Shown one piece after another: positions 44,607-54,328 of a stretch of 64,000 nucleotides of DNA (position 1 is its first letter; each line of letters starts with the position of its first letter). The translations under genes and the position numbers were made by a program. This DNA is from an uncultured Aquimarina sp. (GTDB lineage: Bacteria; Bacteroidota; Bacteroidia; Flavobacteriales; Flavobacteriaceae). The stretch lies in NCBI GenBank assembly GCA_947499005.1, contig CANMML010000009.1:78889-142888 (forward strand), written 5' to 3'. The notes below the pieces were generated by a model. It searched no databases, was not told the DNA's origin, and saw only the letters and a list, made by a program, of their open reading frames with translations.

Positions 44607-46508
44607 TTATAAATGTTTAGTTAGTATGATTTTTGCTTTATCGTAATTTTTAACAGATGTTATGAAGGCATTAAAATCAATTGATTCTTGTGGAGGGTAA
44701 TTTCCTTCATTTAACTTGAATTCTCGAGTAATTCTGAAATTTTCAGGATCTTCCTTCTCTATTTTCAAAGAATAGCTTCCAAATTTAGATTCAAGAGAAA
44801 TAGGCTTTGGTGCTTTATGAAAATTAAAATTATTAGGGGATGAAAATTGGTAGTGATCTATGCTTTTTGTGCCACGACTTATTACAATATGCTGTTTTCT
44901 GTCTTTTTTAAATGTGGTGTTAAAAGTGTTTGAAAATGGGAATGGATTAAATATAAGTTTGTTACCAGCTTTGTTGCAAAAGGATGAAATCTCGAAGTCA
45001 AAACGTTCAACAAAAACAGCGCTATCACGTAATGATTCGTAGTGAATATTTTTAGTTCTTAGATTTCTTCGGCTTTTGAATTTGATTTCATTGTAATAGC
45101 GTTCTTTTTCTTTTTCATGCTGAATACGGCTATTTTTTGAGTACTGAATGCCTTGAGATTTACATTCAAAATTACCTGTAGCGGTGTTATCACTTTTAAT
45201 GATCACAGAAGTATTTGATTCAGCTAAATTATCCTCGGCCGTGTAATGTTTTGTTTTTTTAATAACTCCACCTTCAGGAGTAACTACAAGGGTGTTTCTA
45301 TTATCTGTAAAACCAGCAATATGCCCAAAAGGATTGGTTTGACTAGTGCACTCCAACCAAATATCATTGCCATTATTGGGTAAATTTAAGATGACATGAT
45401 TTCCTTGTATGGAAACAAAATCTTTATCGATGCTTTTAATTTCGTTTCCTCCATAGATAACACTATAATAAGACTCTATATTTTGTGAGTCTAATAATGC
45501 TTTGGTATAATTAGTTAAAGCCTTACAATCTCCATATCCTGTTTTGTCTACTTCTTCAGCAAGCATAGGTTTCCAACCACCTATGCCCAGTTGTATACTA
45601 ACATACCTTGTTTTGCTTTGAACATATTCATATATTTTTTTTGCTTTATCAATATCGTTTTCTTCATTTTTAACTAAATCTGTTATGTAATCAGTCGTTT
45701 CTTTAGGAAGCTCATTTCTGTTGATTAGAAGATTATTGTATTGCCATAAGCCCATAGAATTCCAATCAGTTGTAGAGCCCGATACATCTACTAGTGTAAA
45801 ATCATTTAAAGCACATTTAACATGAGGGAAGATGTCTGTGTATTTTGGTGTATACAATTCGCGTTTAATAGCTTTTATGTTTTGGGTTTCAAAAACAATT
45901 TCTTTATCCGAATTTGTGGTTTTTAATTCGATACTGTCAATATTCACCAATTTATGTCTGATTGGTATATTGGTTTCATTTATAATTTGAAATTTAGAAT
46001 ATTCGATTGACCTATTGAAGCCGTTTAAGAAATAAAACGTTGGGAGATGTCCAGTACTAGAACTTTCATATTCACAGGAATATTCGACAGTGTAAGGAAA
46101 TTGATGTCCCATATATCTAAAGGCTTTGTATCTGAAATCAGAGGCTATTGTACTTAAATCTGTATTACTGAAGTCTCCAAAATCTTTTTTTCTAATTTTT
46201 TTGATTTCTTCTCCGTGCTTATCAAAAACAACAGTCTCTATGTTTTTAATTTTGACATAGGGAGAGTAGCCTTGAGAGAATGAAATATTTTTTTCCCCTT
46301 TTTCATTAAGAACTGTAATTGCAATAGAACGACTTACAGTCATTTTGTTTTGACTGTGTATTGTAACTAGCATTTCGTTACTCCTAACAATAGTATTTGC
46401 GTTTACTTTTAAAATACTATCAATAGTAGTTGTGTTATAGTTCGAGTTTTGTTGAGCGTAAACGAATTGAGTGAGCCCTATAATAAATAGGAGAAAGTAT
46501 TTTATCAT
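44607..46508 (-). CDS. DUF3857/transglutaminase-like secreted protein, catalytic residues present
   Basis: 633 residues from ATG 46508 (MIKYFLLFIIGLTQFVYA-Q, a signal peptide); the frame extends two codons to a TTG at 46514. DUF3857 domain followed by a transglutaminase core with Cys in KTGYGDCKALTNYTKALL, His in GNHVILNLP and an acidic residue in WLECTS. Such proteins are common and poorly understood in Bacteroidota; a role in peptide crosslinking or cleavage at the cell surface is inferred. A TATCTTTG box lies at 46526-46533. Confidence 0.9.
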   Translation of the reverse strand: MIKYFLLFIIGLTQFVYAQQNSNYNTTTIDSILKVNANTIVRSNEMLVTIHSQNKMTVSRSIAITVLNEKGEKNISFSQGYSPYVKIKNIETVVFDKHGEEIKKIRKKDFGDFSNTDLSTIASDFRYKAFRYMGHQFPYTVEYSCEYESSSTGHLPTFYFLNGFNRSIEYSKFQIINETNIPIRHKLVNIDSIELKTTNSDKEIVFETQNIKAIKRELYTPKYTDIFPHVKCALNDFTLVDVSGSTTDWNSMGLWQYNNLLINRNELPKETTDYITDLVKNEENDIDKAKKIYEYVQSKTRYVSIQLGIGGWKPMLAEEVDKTGYGDCKALTNYTKALLDSQNIESYYSVIYGGNEIKSIDKDFVSIQGNHVILNLPNNGNDIWLECTSQTNPFGHIAGFTDNRNTLVVTPEGGVIKKTKHYTAEDNLAESNTSVIIKSDNTATGNFECKSQGIQYSKNSRIQHEKEKERYYNEIKFKSRRNLRTKNIHYESLRDSAVFVERFDFEISSFCNKAGNKLIFNPFPFSNTFNTTFKKDRKQHIVISRGTKSIDHYQFSSPNNFNFHKAPKPISLESKFGSYSLKIEKEDPENFRITREFKLNEGNYPPQESIDFNAFITSVKNYDKAKIILTKHL

Positions 46509-46525
46509 TGCCAATAAGTGAGTTG

Positions 46526-46533
46526 CAAAGATA
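46526..46533 (-). promoter_or_regulatory. -7 box of the DUF3857 pair
   Basis: Minus strand TATCTTTG, exact match to TAnnTTTG, 18 bp before the ATG at 46508. Confidence 0.6.
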
Positions 46534-46735
46534 AAATAATTCTAGGGAAAATCTAACGCTCTGTTGTAGTATGTTTTTAATATCGTTGCATAAAAGTGCA
46601 TATGAAGTTAAATATGCATTATGCTGAATGTAGTTGTGATCTATTTTCCTAAGGAATAAGAGATTAGCGTTTTAACTAAGTAGAATAATGATACAATAAT
46701 GACTTTTGTAGTCCCATTAAAATCTAAATTTTAAC

Positions 46736-47452
46736 TTAAGCACCTAATGCTTCACTTAGTGCAGATTTTTTATGTCTACTCACAGGGATTTGATCATTTT
46801 CAATCTCAATATTTCTACTATTGAAACGTTCTACTTTTTGTAAATTAACGATGTAAGACTTATGTACTCTTAAAAAACGATCTTCGGGTAGTTGGGCCTC
46901 AAAAGATTTCATTGTAGCTAATACAATAACAGGATCGCTATTGTCCATGATCAATTTTACATAATCACCCAAGGCTTCAACATATTTAAGATTATTCAAG
47001 TAAATCTTTCTCTTTTTCAAGTTGCTTTTCACAAAAATAAACTCCTCTTCTGGGATCACTTGTCCAGCTGTAATGCTCCCTGCTCCGCTACTTGCTAAAG
47101 CTTTGTCAACAGCAGCATAAAAACGCTCTTTTTTTAGCGGTTTTCTAAGATAATCTACAGCATCGTAATCGAATGCTTTAAATGCATATTTTGTTTTTCC
47201 TGTGACAAAAATAATTTTTGGCTTGTGCTCTAAATCATCTAAAAGGTCAAAACCTGTTAATATTGGCATTTCAATATCTAAGAATAATAGGTCTACAGGA
47301 GTATCTAAAAGGCCGTTTTTTGTCTCAATGGCATTATTCCATTCAGCAACTAAATCCAAGGCAGGGTGTCCTTCGATTAGTTTTACGATTGCTAAGCGTT
47401 GAAGACGTGAATCGTCTACAATAGCACATTTTAGAATAGTAGTTTGTGACAT
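46736..47452 (-). CDS. LytTR-family response regulator
   Basis: 238 residues from ATG 47452 (MSQTTILKCAIVDDSRLQRLAIVKL); the frame extends to a TTG at 47500. Receiver domain with phosphoacceptor Asp in LLFLDIEMPILTGFDLL and conserved Lys in YLRKPLKKERF; C-terminal LytTR domain (FVKSNLKKRKIYLNNLKYVEALGDYVKL, FLRVHKSYIVNLQKVERF). Divergent from rpsF, a neighbourhood I recall from other flavobacteria. No histidine kinase gene is adjacent. It is an alternative candidate to bind the repeats described above. Confidence 0.94.
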   Translation of the reverse strand: MSQTTILKCAIVDDSRLQRLAIVKLIEGHPALDLVAEWNNAIETKNGLLDTPVDLLFLDIEMPILTGFDLLDDLEHKPKIIFVTGKTKYAFKAFDYDAVDYLRKPLKKERFYAAVDKALASSGAGSITAGQVIPEEEFIFVKSNLKKRKIYLNNLKYVEALGDYVKLIMDNSDPVIVLATMKSFEAQLPEDRFLRVHKSYIVNLQKVERFNSRNIEIENDQIPVSRHKKSALSEALGA

Positions 47453-47599
47453 CAGCAAAAATTTACCTCCAAGTTTAACTATATTTATCCGTAAAAACAA
47501 ATTAATTTGAAACTTAGTCGAAGAAAACTGAATTTCATCCCCTCAAAAAAACCTTTAATCGACAAAATAAAAACTATTCGTAGATTGAAATATTTTAAC

Positions 47600-47607
47600 T
47601 ATTTTTG
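47600..47607 (+). promoter_or_regulatory. -7 box of the rpsF operon
   Basis: TATTTTTG, exact match to TAnnTTTG, 25 bp before the ATG at 47632. The upstream TTG start at 47605 overlaps it, favouring the ATG. Confidence 0.65.
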
Positions 47608-47631
47608 CAGCCTGAATTAAATTTTGTTTTT

Positions 47632-47970
47632 ATGAACCATTATGAAACTGTTTTCATTTTGAATCCCGTTTTATCTGATGACCAGATAAAGGAGACAGTT
47701 AGCAAGTTTGAGGAAATCCTTACTTCTAACGGTGCCAAAATGATCTCAAAAGAGGATTGGGGGCTAAAAAAATTAGCTTACACTATCCAACACAAGAAAA
47801 GTGGATTTTACCACTTATTTGAGTACCAAGTAAAAGGAGAGGCGATAGATGCTTTAGAATTAACTTTCCGTCGTGATGAGCGTGTTATGCGTTATTTGAC
47901 AGTGAAGTTAGATAAGCATGCTGTGTCTTGGGCTGAGAGAAGAAGAGAAAAACTTAAACAAAAAGCTTAG
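47632..47970 (+). CDS. rpsF: 30S ribosomal protein bS6
   Basis: 112 residues from ATG 47632 ([19 protein letters not shown]). Family landmarks: GGxxx-like [23 protein letters not shown] and the C-terminal [15 protein letters not shown]. Binds 16S rRNA with S18. First gene of rpsF-rpsR-rplI; 5 bp from rpsR. Confidence 0.97.
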   Translation: MNHYETVFILNPVLSDDQIKETVSKFEEILTSNGAKMISKEDWGLKKLAYTIQHKKSGFYHLFEYQVKGEAIDALELTFRRDERVMRYLTVKLDKHAVSWAERRREKLKQKA

Positions 47971-47975
47971 TAGTT

Positions 47976-48272
47976 ATGGCAGGTTTAGAGCAACAAGCTA
48001 AAGGAAAGAAAGACGGAGAAATTAGATATTTAACTCCGTTGAACATAGAGACAACAAAAGAGAAAAAATATTGTCGTTTCCAAAAGTCTGGTATCAAGTA
48101 TGTGGATTATAAAGATCCAGATTGGTTATTAGGTTTTTTGAATGAGCAAGGTAAAATTTTACCAAGACGCCTTACAGGAACTTCTTTGAAATTCCAACGT
48201 AAAGTAAGTGTTGCAGTAAAAAGAGCTCGTCACTTGGCATTATTACCATATGTAGCGGATTTAATGAAATAA
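47976..48272 (+). CDS. rpsR: 30S ribosomal protein bS18
   Basis: 98 residues. S18 signature: [22 protein letters not shown], then [33 protein letters not shown]. The N-terminal extension is usual in Bacteroidota. Between rpsF and rplI. Confidence 0.97.
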   Translation: MAGLEQQAKGKKDGEIRYLTPLNIETTKEKKYCRFQKSGIKYVDYKDPDWLLGFLNEQGKILPRRLTGTSLKFQRKVSVAVKRARHLALLPYVADLMK

Positions 48273-48286
48273 TTTGACCAGTAATT

Positions 48287-48739
48287 ATGGAACTTATATT
48301 AAAGAAAGACGTTGAGAATCTAGGATTCGTTGACGATATAGTAGAAGTGAAGAATGGTTACGGTCGTAACTACCTTATACCACAAGGTTTTGCAATTTTA
48401 GCAACTACTTCTGCAAAGAAAGTATTGGCTGAAAACTTAAAGCAAAGAGCTTTTAAAGAGCAAAAAGTTGTTGATGAAGCAAGTGCACAAGCTGAAAAAG
48501 TGGCTGCATTAGAAATCAAAATTATAGCCAAGTCTGGTACTGGAGGTAAATTATTCGGGTCTATTACTAATGCTGATGTTGCAGAGGCTTTAGGAAAAGG
48601 AGGGGTTTCTATCGATAAGAAATTTATTAATGTTCCTGGTGGAAATATTAAGCGTTTAGGTAGCTACGAAGCATCTATTCGTTTCCACAGATCTGTAGTA
48701 AAGAATGTAGCATTTGATGTGGTAGCTGATAAAGCATAA
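48287..48739 (+). CDS. rplI: 50S ribosomal protein bL9
   Basis: 150 residues; MELILKKDVENLGFVDDIVEVKNGYGRNYLIPQGFA is the L9 N-terminal signature, followed by the connecting helix and C-terminal domain. Ends the operon, with a strong terminator at 48764-48791. Confidence 0.97.
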   Translation: MELILKKDVENLGFVDDIVEVKNGYGRNYLIPQGFAILATTSAKKVLAENLKQRAFKEQKVVDEASAQAEKVAALEIKIIAKSGTGGKLFGSITNADVAEALGKGGVSIDKKFINVPGGNIKRLGSYEASIRFHRSVVKNVAFDVVADKA

Positions 48740-48763
48740 TTACATCATCCAACTATAAATAAG

Positions 48764-48791
48764 ATCCGCTACTTTTGTAGCGGATTTTTTT
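48764..48791 (+). terminator. Terminator of rpsF-rpsR-rplI
   Basis: Stem ATCCGCTAC (48764-48772) with GTAGCGGAT (48777-48785), loop TTTT, then seven T residues. Confidence 0.92.
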
Positions 48792-48809
48792 ATTTCTAAT
48801 AATTAAAAG

Positions 48810-49283
48810 ATGAAATACGCTAGACTAACTAAAGAGCAGTTAGAGGAAATGCATGAAGAGTTTGCTAACTTTTTAGCTACACAATCTATAGACGCCAAAG
48901 AATGGGCAGATATAAAACTCAATAAACCCGAGGTCGCAGAACAAGAAATAGATGTTTTTAGTGACTTGGTTTGGGAAGGAGTGTTAGATAAAGTTCAATT
49001 TTTAGAACATTTTTCTACCAATCAAATTCACTTATTTCATTTGGTTGAAGAAAAAATGGATTTGATCGCTATTCGAGTAAAGAATCCAGAGATTGATTTG
49101 CTTACTAAAGAGGGATATCAATGGTTACAAGAAAATTTAATGAGTGAAGATGTTGAATTTTTCTCTGCTTCTAAAGATTATAATGAAGATAAAAACCTTG
49201 ATAAGTTTAAAATCGTACAGCAAGGAGCACAAATAACTAAAGGAGTGCTTTACGATTATTTTAAAGGCTTGATAAAGAAATAA
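48810..49283 (+). CDS. DUF6495-type conserved hypothetical protein
   Basis: 157 residues, cytoplasmic, acidic (MKYARLTKEQLEEMHEEFANFL; FSDLVWEGVLDKVQFLEHFS). From memory it matches a flavobacterial family (DUF6495) found next to rplI. Function unknown. Confidence 0.75.
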   Translation: MKYARLTKEQLEEMHEEFANFLATQSIDAKEWADIKLNKPEVAEQEIDVFSDLVWEGVLDKVQFLEHFSTNQIHLFHLVEEKMDLIAIRVKNPEIDLLTKEGYQWLQENLMSEDVEFFSASKDYNEDKNLDKFKIVQQGAQITKGVLYDYFKGLIKK

Positions 49284-49360
49284 GAAGTTTTGCTTTATAG
49301 GGAGTGTGTTATATATTTATGTTGTAAGCAATTCATTACGTTTAAACATAATGTTATATC

Positions 49361-49368
49361 TATATTTG
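49361..49368 (+). promoter_or_regulatory. -7 box of the tail-fibre-like protein gene
   Basis: TATATTTG, exact TAnnTTTG match, 16 bp before the ATG at 49385. Confidence 0.65.
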
Positions 49369-49384
49369 CACAAAAAATATTCAA

Positions 49385-50506
49385 ATGAAACATCTAGTAT
49401 TTAGTCTATTATTTAGCTTTAAAATCATAATAATAACAGCACAAAACCAAACTTTTGATGGTAGTATTTTATTGGATTCAGATAGGTACGTACAATATGG
49501 AATAAAAAGATCAAATAATGCCAATTCAGCATTTGGAATTACTTCTAACTCTCATGAAGCTTTCCTCGCTAGTTCTGGTAGTATAAAATTCTTGACTAAC
49601 AAAAATTCTAATAACTTCAATACAAGTATGTTTATTGATAATTCAGGACAGGTAGGAATTGGAATCAATTCACCTCTTTCTAAATTGCATATTAATAATG
49701 GAGATTTTTATATTTCATCTTCATCAAAGAGTAATAATGCGGTAGATAAGGGTATTCGATTTACAACAGATAATAGAAGTTTTTATGCTTCGATATCAAC
49801 TTTTAGAGGAATTTACAGTAGTAGGATTGGTTTGAGATTCAGAACAATGAATGGTTCTCAAACCCCTATCGAATCAATGCACATAAATCCTAATGGAAAT
49901 ATTGGTATTGGCACAACGAGCCCCTCACAAAAACTAGAAGTTAAAGGCAATCTACTTTTAAAATCTGATTCTTACGTACAATATAGTATAGAAAGGGGTA
50001 ATGGAGCAAAATCAGCATTTGGAATCACTTCAAATACGCATGATGGTTTTTTGTCAAGTTCTGGAAATTTGAAATTCTTAACGAATAACAATGGGACTAA
50101 TTATAATACAAGTATGTTTATCACTAATACTGGTAAGGTAGGTATTGGCACTTCTGACCCTAAAAACAAATTATCTGTTAATGGTCACATTTGGGCTAAG
50201 GAAATAAAAGTATTAGCAAATGATGCTCCTGATTGGGTTTTTAATGATGATTATAACCTACGTTCCCTTTCTGAAGTTGAAAACTATATAAAAGAAAACA
50301 AGCATTTACCAGAAATTCCTTCAGCAGATGAATTCCGTAAAAATGATATGAAAGTTTCTGAAATTGTAAATAAACTATTACAGAAGATTGAGGAATTAAC
50401 TCTTTATACAATAGAACAACAAAAAGAAATAGGTAGGTTAAAAGAAGAAAATAAAAACATATTAGATATACAAAAAAGACTAGAAAAACTAGAATCTAAA
50501 AATTAA
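49385..50506 (+). CDS. secreted repeat protein with tail-fibre-like C-terminus
   Basis: 373 residues, signal peptide MKHLVFSLLFSFKIIIITA-Q. An internal duplication is plain: SDRYVQYGIKRSNNANSAFG at about 32 recurs as SDSYVQYSIERGNGAKSAFG at about 196, each followed by GIGxxxPxxKLxV, the short repeat of phage tail-fibre-like proteins. The C-terminus (PDWVFNDDYNLRSLSEVENYIKENKHLPEIPSADEF) is a conserved module of flavobacterial surface proteins, ending in a coiled coil (KIEELTLYTIEQQKEI). No Por tail. Probably a surface or released trimeric protein; function unknown. Confidence 0.85.
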   Translation: MKHLVFSLLFSFKIIIITAQNQTFDGSILLDSDRYVQYGIKRSNNANSAFGITSNSHEAFLASSGSIKFLTNKNSNNFNTSMFIDNSGQVGIGINSPLSKLHINNGDFYISSSSKSNNAVDKGIRFTTDNRSFYASISTFRGIYSSRIGLRFRTMNGSQTPIESMHINPNGNIGIGTTSPSQKLEVKGNLLLKSDSYVQYSIERGNGAKSAFGITSNTHDGFLSSSGNLKFLTNNNGTNYNTSMFITNTGKVGIGTSDPKNKLSVNGHIWAKEIKVLANDAPDWVFNDDYNLRSLSEVENYIKENKHLPEIPSADEFRKNDMKVSEIVNKLLQKIEELTLYTIEQQKEIGRLKEENKNILDIQKRLEKLESKN

Positions 50507-50579
50507 AAAGCTTACAACAATTTGTATAGTGCATAGCTATTTGCTCTTCGAAGAGGAATTAAATATTAAAAGAAAAGCT

Positions 50580-50610
50580 GCGCAAACGTCTCCCGACTTT
50601 GCGCTTTTTT
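50580..50610 (+). terminator. Terminator after the tail-fibre-like gene
   Basis: GCGCAAA (50580-50586) pairs with TTTGCGC (50598-50604), followed by six T residues. Confidence 0.75.
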
Positions 50611-50679
50611 ACTATTGCAAAATACTGTCAATTTTGCGTCCAATTGGAATTTTAACTGATTTTGATGATAATTATTCCA

Positions 50680-51867
50680 TTACTTAACCAAGTCAAAAGC
50701 TTGATTTGCAATTTCAGCTTCCTCATCTGTAGGAACAACCAAGATCTTTACTTTCGAATCCTTAGATTGGATCTCTCGAATTTCGCCAGAGCGTTTTAGA
50801 TTTTTTTCTTGATCCAATTGAATTCCTAAAACATCCATATTAGTACAAGATAATCGACGCATTACATGCGAATTTTCTCCGATACCAGCGGTAAATACAA
50901 TAGCATCAAGGCCATTCATAGCTGTGGTATAACTACCAATAAATTTTTTAATACGATAGGCAGCCATTTCTAAAGCTTCATTACAAGCTTCATTTCCCGA
51001 CTCGGCTGCTGCGGTAATGTCACGCATATCGCTTAAGCCTGTTAGGCCGACCATACCACTTTGTTTATTCAATAAATTATTGATGTCCTTTATAGAGTAT
51101 TCTAATTGACCTTGTAAATGAAAAATAATCGAAGGATCAATATCCCCAGTTCGGGTACCCATAATAAGACCATTTAATGGAGCTAGTCCCATAGAAGTAT
51201 CTATACAGTTACCATTTTTTACAGCAGCCATACTACACCCATTTCCTAAGTGAATAGTAATGATGTTTTTAGAATTTTCAGCCCCTAGATAATCGATAGC
51301 CTGTTGGCTAACGTATTTGTGAGAGGTTCCATGGAATCCATAAGCACGAATATTATGCTTTTCTAAAAATTCGGGTTTAAGAGCGTATTTGTAAGCTACA
51401 GAAGGCATGGTTTGGTGAAAAGCAGTATCAAAAACAGCAACTTGTTTTGCTTTTGTGAAAATTTCCTCTGCAACTTCAATTCCTTGCAAGTTTGCTGGGT
51501 TATGTAATGGAGCTAGGCTAAATAGATTTTCAATTTCTTTTTTTACTTCCGAAGTAATTTCAACCGTATCTGAAAAAGAACTTCCACCATGCACTACACG
51601 ATGACCAACAGCTGCAATATCATCGGTAGAATCGATTACCCCAATCTTCTTATCTAAAAGATAACCAGCAACAAGTTCAAGTCCTATCTTGTGGTTAGGA
51701 ATATCTGTTACTTTACTAAATTTTTCTCCAGACTTTTTGTATGTAATTTGAGCTTCTTCGAGTCCAATACGTTCTACTAATCCAGAAGATAATACCTCTT
51801 GTGATGGCATTTGGAACAATTGGAATTTTATTGAAGAACTTCCAGAGTTGATAACTAATATTTGCAT
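50680..51867 (-). CDS. ackA: acetate kinase
   Basis: 395 residues. Converts acetyl phosphate and ADP to acetate and ATP. N-terminal INSGSSSIKFQLF, GHRVVHGGSSFSD, DTAFHQTMP, ITIHLGNGCSMAAVKNG and MGTRTGDIDP motifs are all present. 17 bp downstream of pta on the same strand, so pta-ackA form an operon. Confidence 0.97.
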   Translation of the reverse strand: MQILVINSGSSSIKFQLFQMPSQEVLSSGLVERIGLEEAQITYKKSGEKFSKVTDIPNHKIGLELVAGYLLDKKIGVIDSTDDIAAVGHRVVHGGSSFSDTVEITSEVKKEIENLFSLAPLHNPANLQGIEVAEEIFTKAKQVAVFDTAFHQTMPSVAYKYALKPEFLEKHNIRAYGFHGTSHKYVSQQAIDYLGAENSKNIITIHLGNGCSMAAVKNGNCIDTSMGLAPLNGLIMGTRTGDIDPSIIFHLQGQLEYSIKDINNLLNKQSGMVGLTGLSDMRDITAAAESGNEACNEALEMAAYRIKKFIGSYTTAMNGLDAIVFTAGIGENSHVMRRLSCTNMDVLGIQLDQEKNLKRSGEIREIQSKDSKVKILVVPTDEEAEIANQAFDLVK

Positions 51868-51884
51868 GTTAATGATATGGGGTG

Positions 51885-53978
51885 TTATATTTCTTGAGCT
51901 TGTATAGCAGTAATAATTACAGTGTTGTAAACATCGTCAATGGTACATCCTCGACTTAAGTCATTTACAGGTTTGTTTAACCCTTGTAACATAGGACCAA
52001 TGGCCAAAGCACCAGTTTCTCGTTGTACAGCTTTATAGGTGTTATTTCCTGTATTTAGATCTGGAAAAATAAGTACACTTGCTTGTCCAGCTACTTCAGA
52101 GTTTGGCAACTTACTTTTTCCTACATGTATATCTACAGCTGCGTCATATTGAATAGGGCCTTCAATTTTTAAATCAGGACGTTTTTCTTTTACGATTAGA
52201 GTAGCTTCGCGTACCTTATCTACATCGGCTCCTTTTCCAGAAGAACCAGAAGAATAAGACAACATAGCAACCTTTGGTTCAATACCAAAGTTAATCGCTG
52301 TATCTGCTGATGCTATTGCGATTTCGGCTAATTGCTCAGCATTAGGGTTTGGATTAATAGCGCAATCTCCAAATACAGAAACGCGATCTTCTAAACACAT
52401 AAAGAATACAGAAGAAACCACAGAGGCTGTAGGCTTGGTTTTTATAAATTGCAATGCAGGTCTTATGGTATGCTGTGTAGTATTTACAGCTCCAGAAACC
52501 ATTCCATCTACATGACCTTTATAGATCATCATTGTTCCGAAATAGGAAACATCTCTCATGAAATCACGAGCCATGTTTATGTTTACATTTTTGTGTTTAC
52601 GTAATTCGTAAAAAGTAGAAGCGTAATCATCGAAATGTTCATATGTTACAGGATCAATAATAGTAGCTTTCTCTATATTATCTAAGATTCCGAGTTTCGA
52701 TGCTTTTTGTAGAATCTTTTCCGAATCTCCTAATAGCGTAATGTCTACTACGTCAACATCAATTAAACGAGAAGCAGCTCGTAATATACGTTCATCATAT
52801 GCTTCTGGTAAAACAATACGTTTTTTCATTGTCTGCGCACGTTTCAATAGATTGTATTGAAACATACGGGGTGTCAATAAGGTATTTTCGAAAGTAATTA
52901 AACGTTCTGCTAGACGATCTGTATTTACATGCTTTTCAAAAGTGGCAATCGAGGTATTGATCTTTTGGGTGTTATCTGCATAAATTTTAGAAGTAATATT
53001 TCCAATTTTATTGGTCACTTCAAAAGTTCCTTTTTCTACAGAAATTATAGGTAAACTTAATTTTACCCCCTCTATTAATTTCATAATCGAATCTTCTGGG
53101 ATAATTCCTCCCGTTAATACGATTCCTGATATTTTAGCATAATTAGAAGATATACTAGCTTGAAGCGCTCCTAGAATAATGTCCGATCGATCTCCTGGTG
53201 TTATTACCAGACTATTTTCTTTTAAATGCGTTAAGTAGTTATGCAATTGCATTGCACCGACACCAAAATTTTCGGCAAGATTGTTAAGGTATTGATCCCC
53301 AAAGAGTACTTTACCATGTAGGTATTCGCAAATCTCTTTTACAGTAGGGCTTTTAAGCGTTTTGATCTCTGGGATCACAATAGTTTCCGCTTTTGAGCCT
53401 AACATAAAGTCTAGCTTATCTTGAACAGCTTTAGTATTGTCTTCGTTAACCTTATTAGCAACGACAGCCGAAACTTCTACATCTTTTATTTTAAAAGTAT
53501 CGTAAGCTAACTTTAAGGTTCCGGTAATTTCATTCACTTTTTTATTCAATCCATTAGAAACGATAATGGCGGGAATTCCAAAGTTTTTACAAATTAATAC
53601 ATTGATGTCAAATTCAATAATACTGTGTTGGTCAGAGAAGTCTGTTCCTTCAACCACAATAAAATCAAAGCGTTCTTCTAGTTTTTTAAACTTCTGAATT
53701 AATATATCGAAGACTTCGCCATCTTTTCCTTCATTGTATTTTTCTAATACTTCAGAGCGAGTAAACCCATAGGCTTCATCAAAAGAAATATCTAGATCGA
53801 AATGAGTCAACACGGTATTTATGTGATTATCTATTCCACCTTCATTAAAGTCATCGATAATAGGTCTAAAATATCCTACTCTAGGGTTTTTTCCTAAAAA
53901 GGTGCGCATTAGACCCAATACGACAATTGACTTACCGCTATTGGATTCACTTGTAGCAATATATAATCCTTTGTTCAT
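51885..53978 (-). CDS. pta: phosphate acetyltransferase (long form with DRTGG domain)
   Basis: 697 residues from ATG 53978 (MNKGLYIATSESNSGKS). Layout: BioD-like P-loop domain at the N-terminus (SNSGKSIVVLGLMRTFLG), DRTGG regulatory domain in the middle, and the PTA_PTB catalytic domain from about 380 (KRIVLPEAYDERILRAA, MLSYSSGSSGKGADVDKVREA). The frame extends to a TTG at 54008, but the TAATTTTG box at 53996-54003 lies between them and favours the ATG. Cotranscribed with ackA. Confidence 0.96.
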   Translation of the reverse strand: MNKGLYIATSESNSGKSIVVLGLMRTFLGKNPRVGYFRPIIDDFNEGGIDNHINTVLTHFDLDISFDEAYGFTRSEVLEKYNEGKDGEVFDILIQKFKKLEERFDFIVVEGTDFSDQHSIIEFDINVLICKNFGIPAIIVSNGLNKKVNEITGTLKLAYDTFKIKDVEVSAVVANKVNEDNTKAVQDKLDFMLGSKAETIVIPEIKTLKSPTVKEICEYLHGKVLFGDQYLNNLAENFGVGAMQLHNYLTHLKENSLVITPGDRSDIILGALQASISSNYAKISGIVLTGGIIPEDSIMKLIEGVKLSLPIISVEKGTFEVTNKIGNITSKIYADNTQKINTSIATFEKHVNTDRLAERLITFENTLLTPRMFQYNLLKRAQTMKKRIVLPEAYDERILRAASRLIDVDVVDITLLGDSEKILQKASKLGILDNIEKATIIDPVTYEHFDDYASTFYELRKHKNVNINMARDFMRDVSYFGTMMIYKGHVDGMVSGAVNTTQHTIRPALQFIKTKPTASVVSSVFFMCLEDRVSVFGDCAINPNPNAEQLAEIAIASADTAINFGIEPKVAMLSYSSGSSGKGADVDKVREATLIVKEKRPDLKIEGPIQYDAAVDIHVGKSKLPNSEVAGQASVLIFPDLNTGNNTYKAVQRETGALAIGPMLQGLNKPVNDLSRGCTIDDVYNTVIITAIQAQEI

Positions 53979-53995
53979 CTCCTTCGTATTTAATA

Positions 53996-54003
53996 CAAAA
54001 TTA
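53996..54003 (-). promoter_or_regulatory. -7 box of pta-ackA
   Basis: Minus strand TAATTTTG, exact TAnnTTTG match, 18 bp before the pta ATG at 53978. Confidence 0.6.
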
Positions 54004-54137
54004 GCCAATAGGAGCTTAAGGAAGTGTTTTTAAAGTAAGATAATATGATATTTATTATTTAGAATTATTAAAAACAATTCAAAAAATATATACGAAAACT
54101 GAAAGATTGATAGTATCTATTTTCACTTGGGTATTAT

Positions 54138-54328
54138 TATATTTGCGGTTCACTTTTAAAAGAAGTGAATCTTGATTGAATTATCGAAAAGAAGAAGATT
54201 CAATTAAAACAGATCAATTTCCTTTGGTAAAGTATGCTAAGGAGTTGATTTTGATAATTAAGTTTTTATAAAGGCGGGGAGTTCCTCGAATAATTAGATC
54301 CTTGATAGGGATTAAAAAGAGCAAGAAC
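54138..54328 (+). promoter_or_regulatory. pheT promoter and about 175-nt leader
   Basis: A TATATTTG -7 box lies at 54138-54145, far upstream of the pheT GTG at 54329, so the transcript has a leader of about 175 nt. The leader holds a partial inverted repeat (TTGATTGAAT near 54172, GATTCAATT near 54198). No T-box or attenuator is recognised; the stretch has no other gene. Confidence 0.5.
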
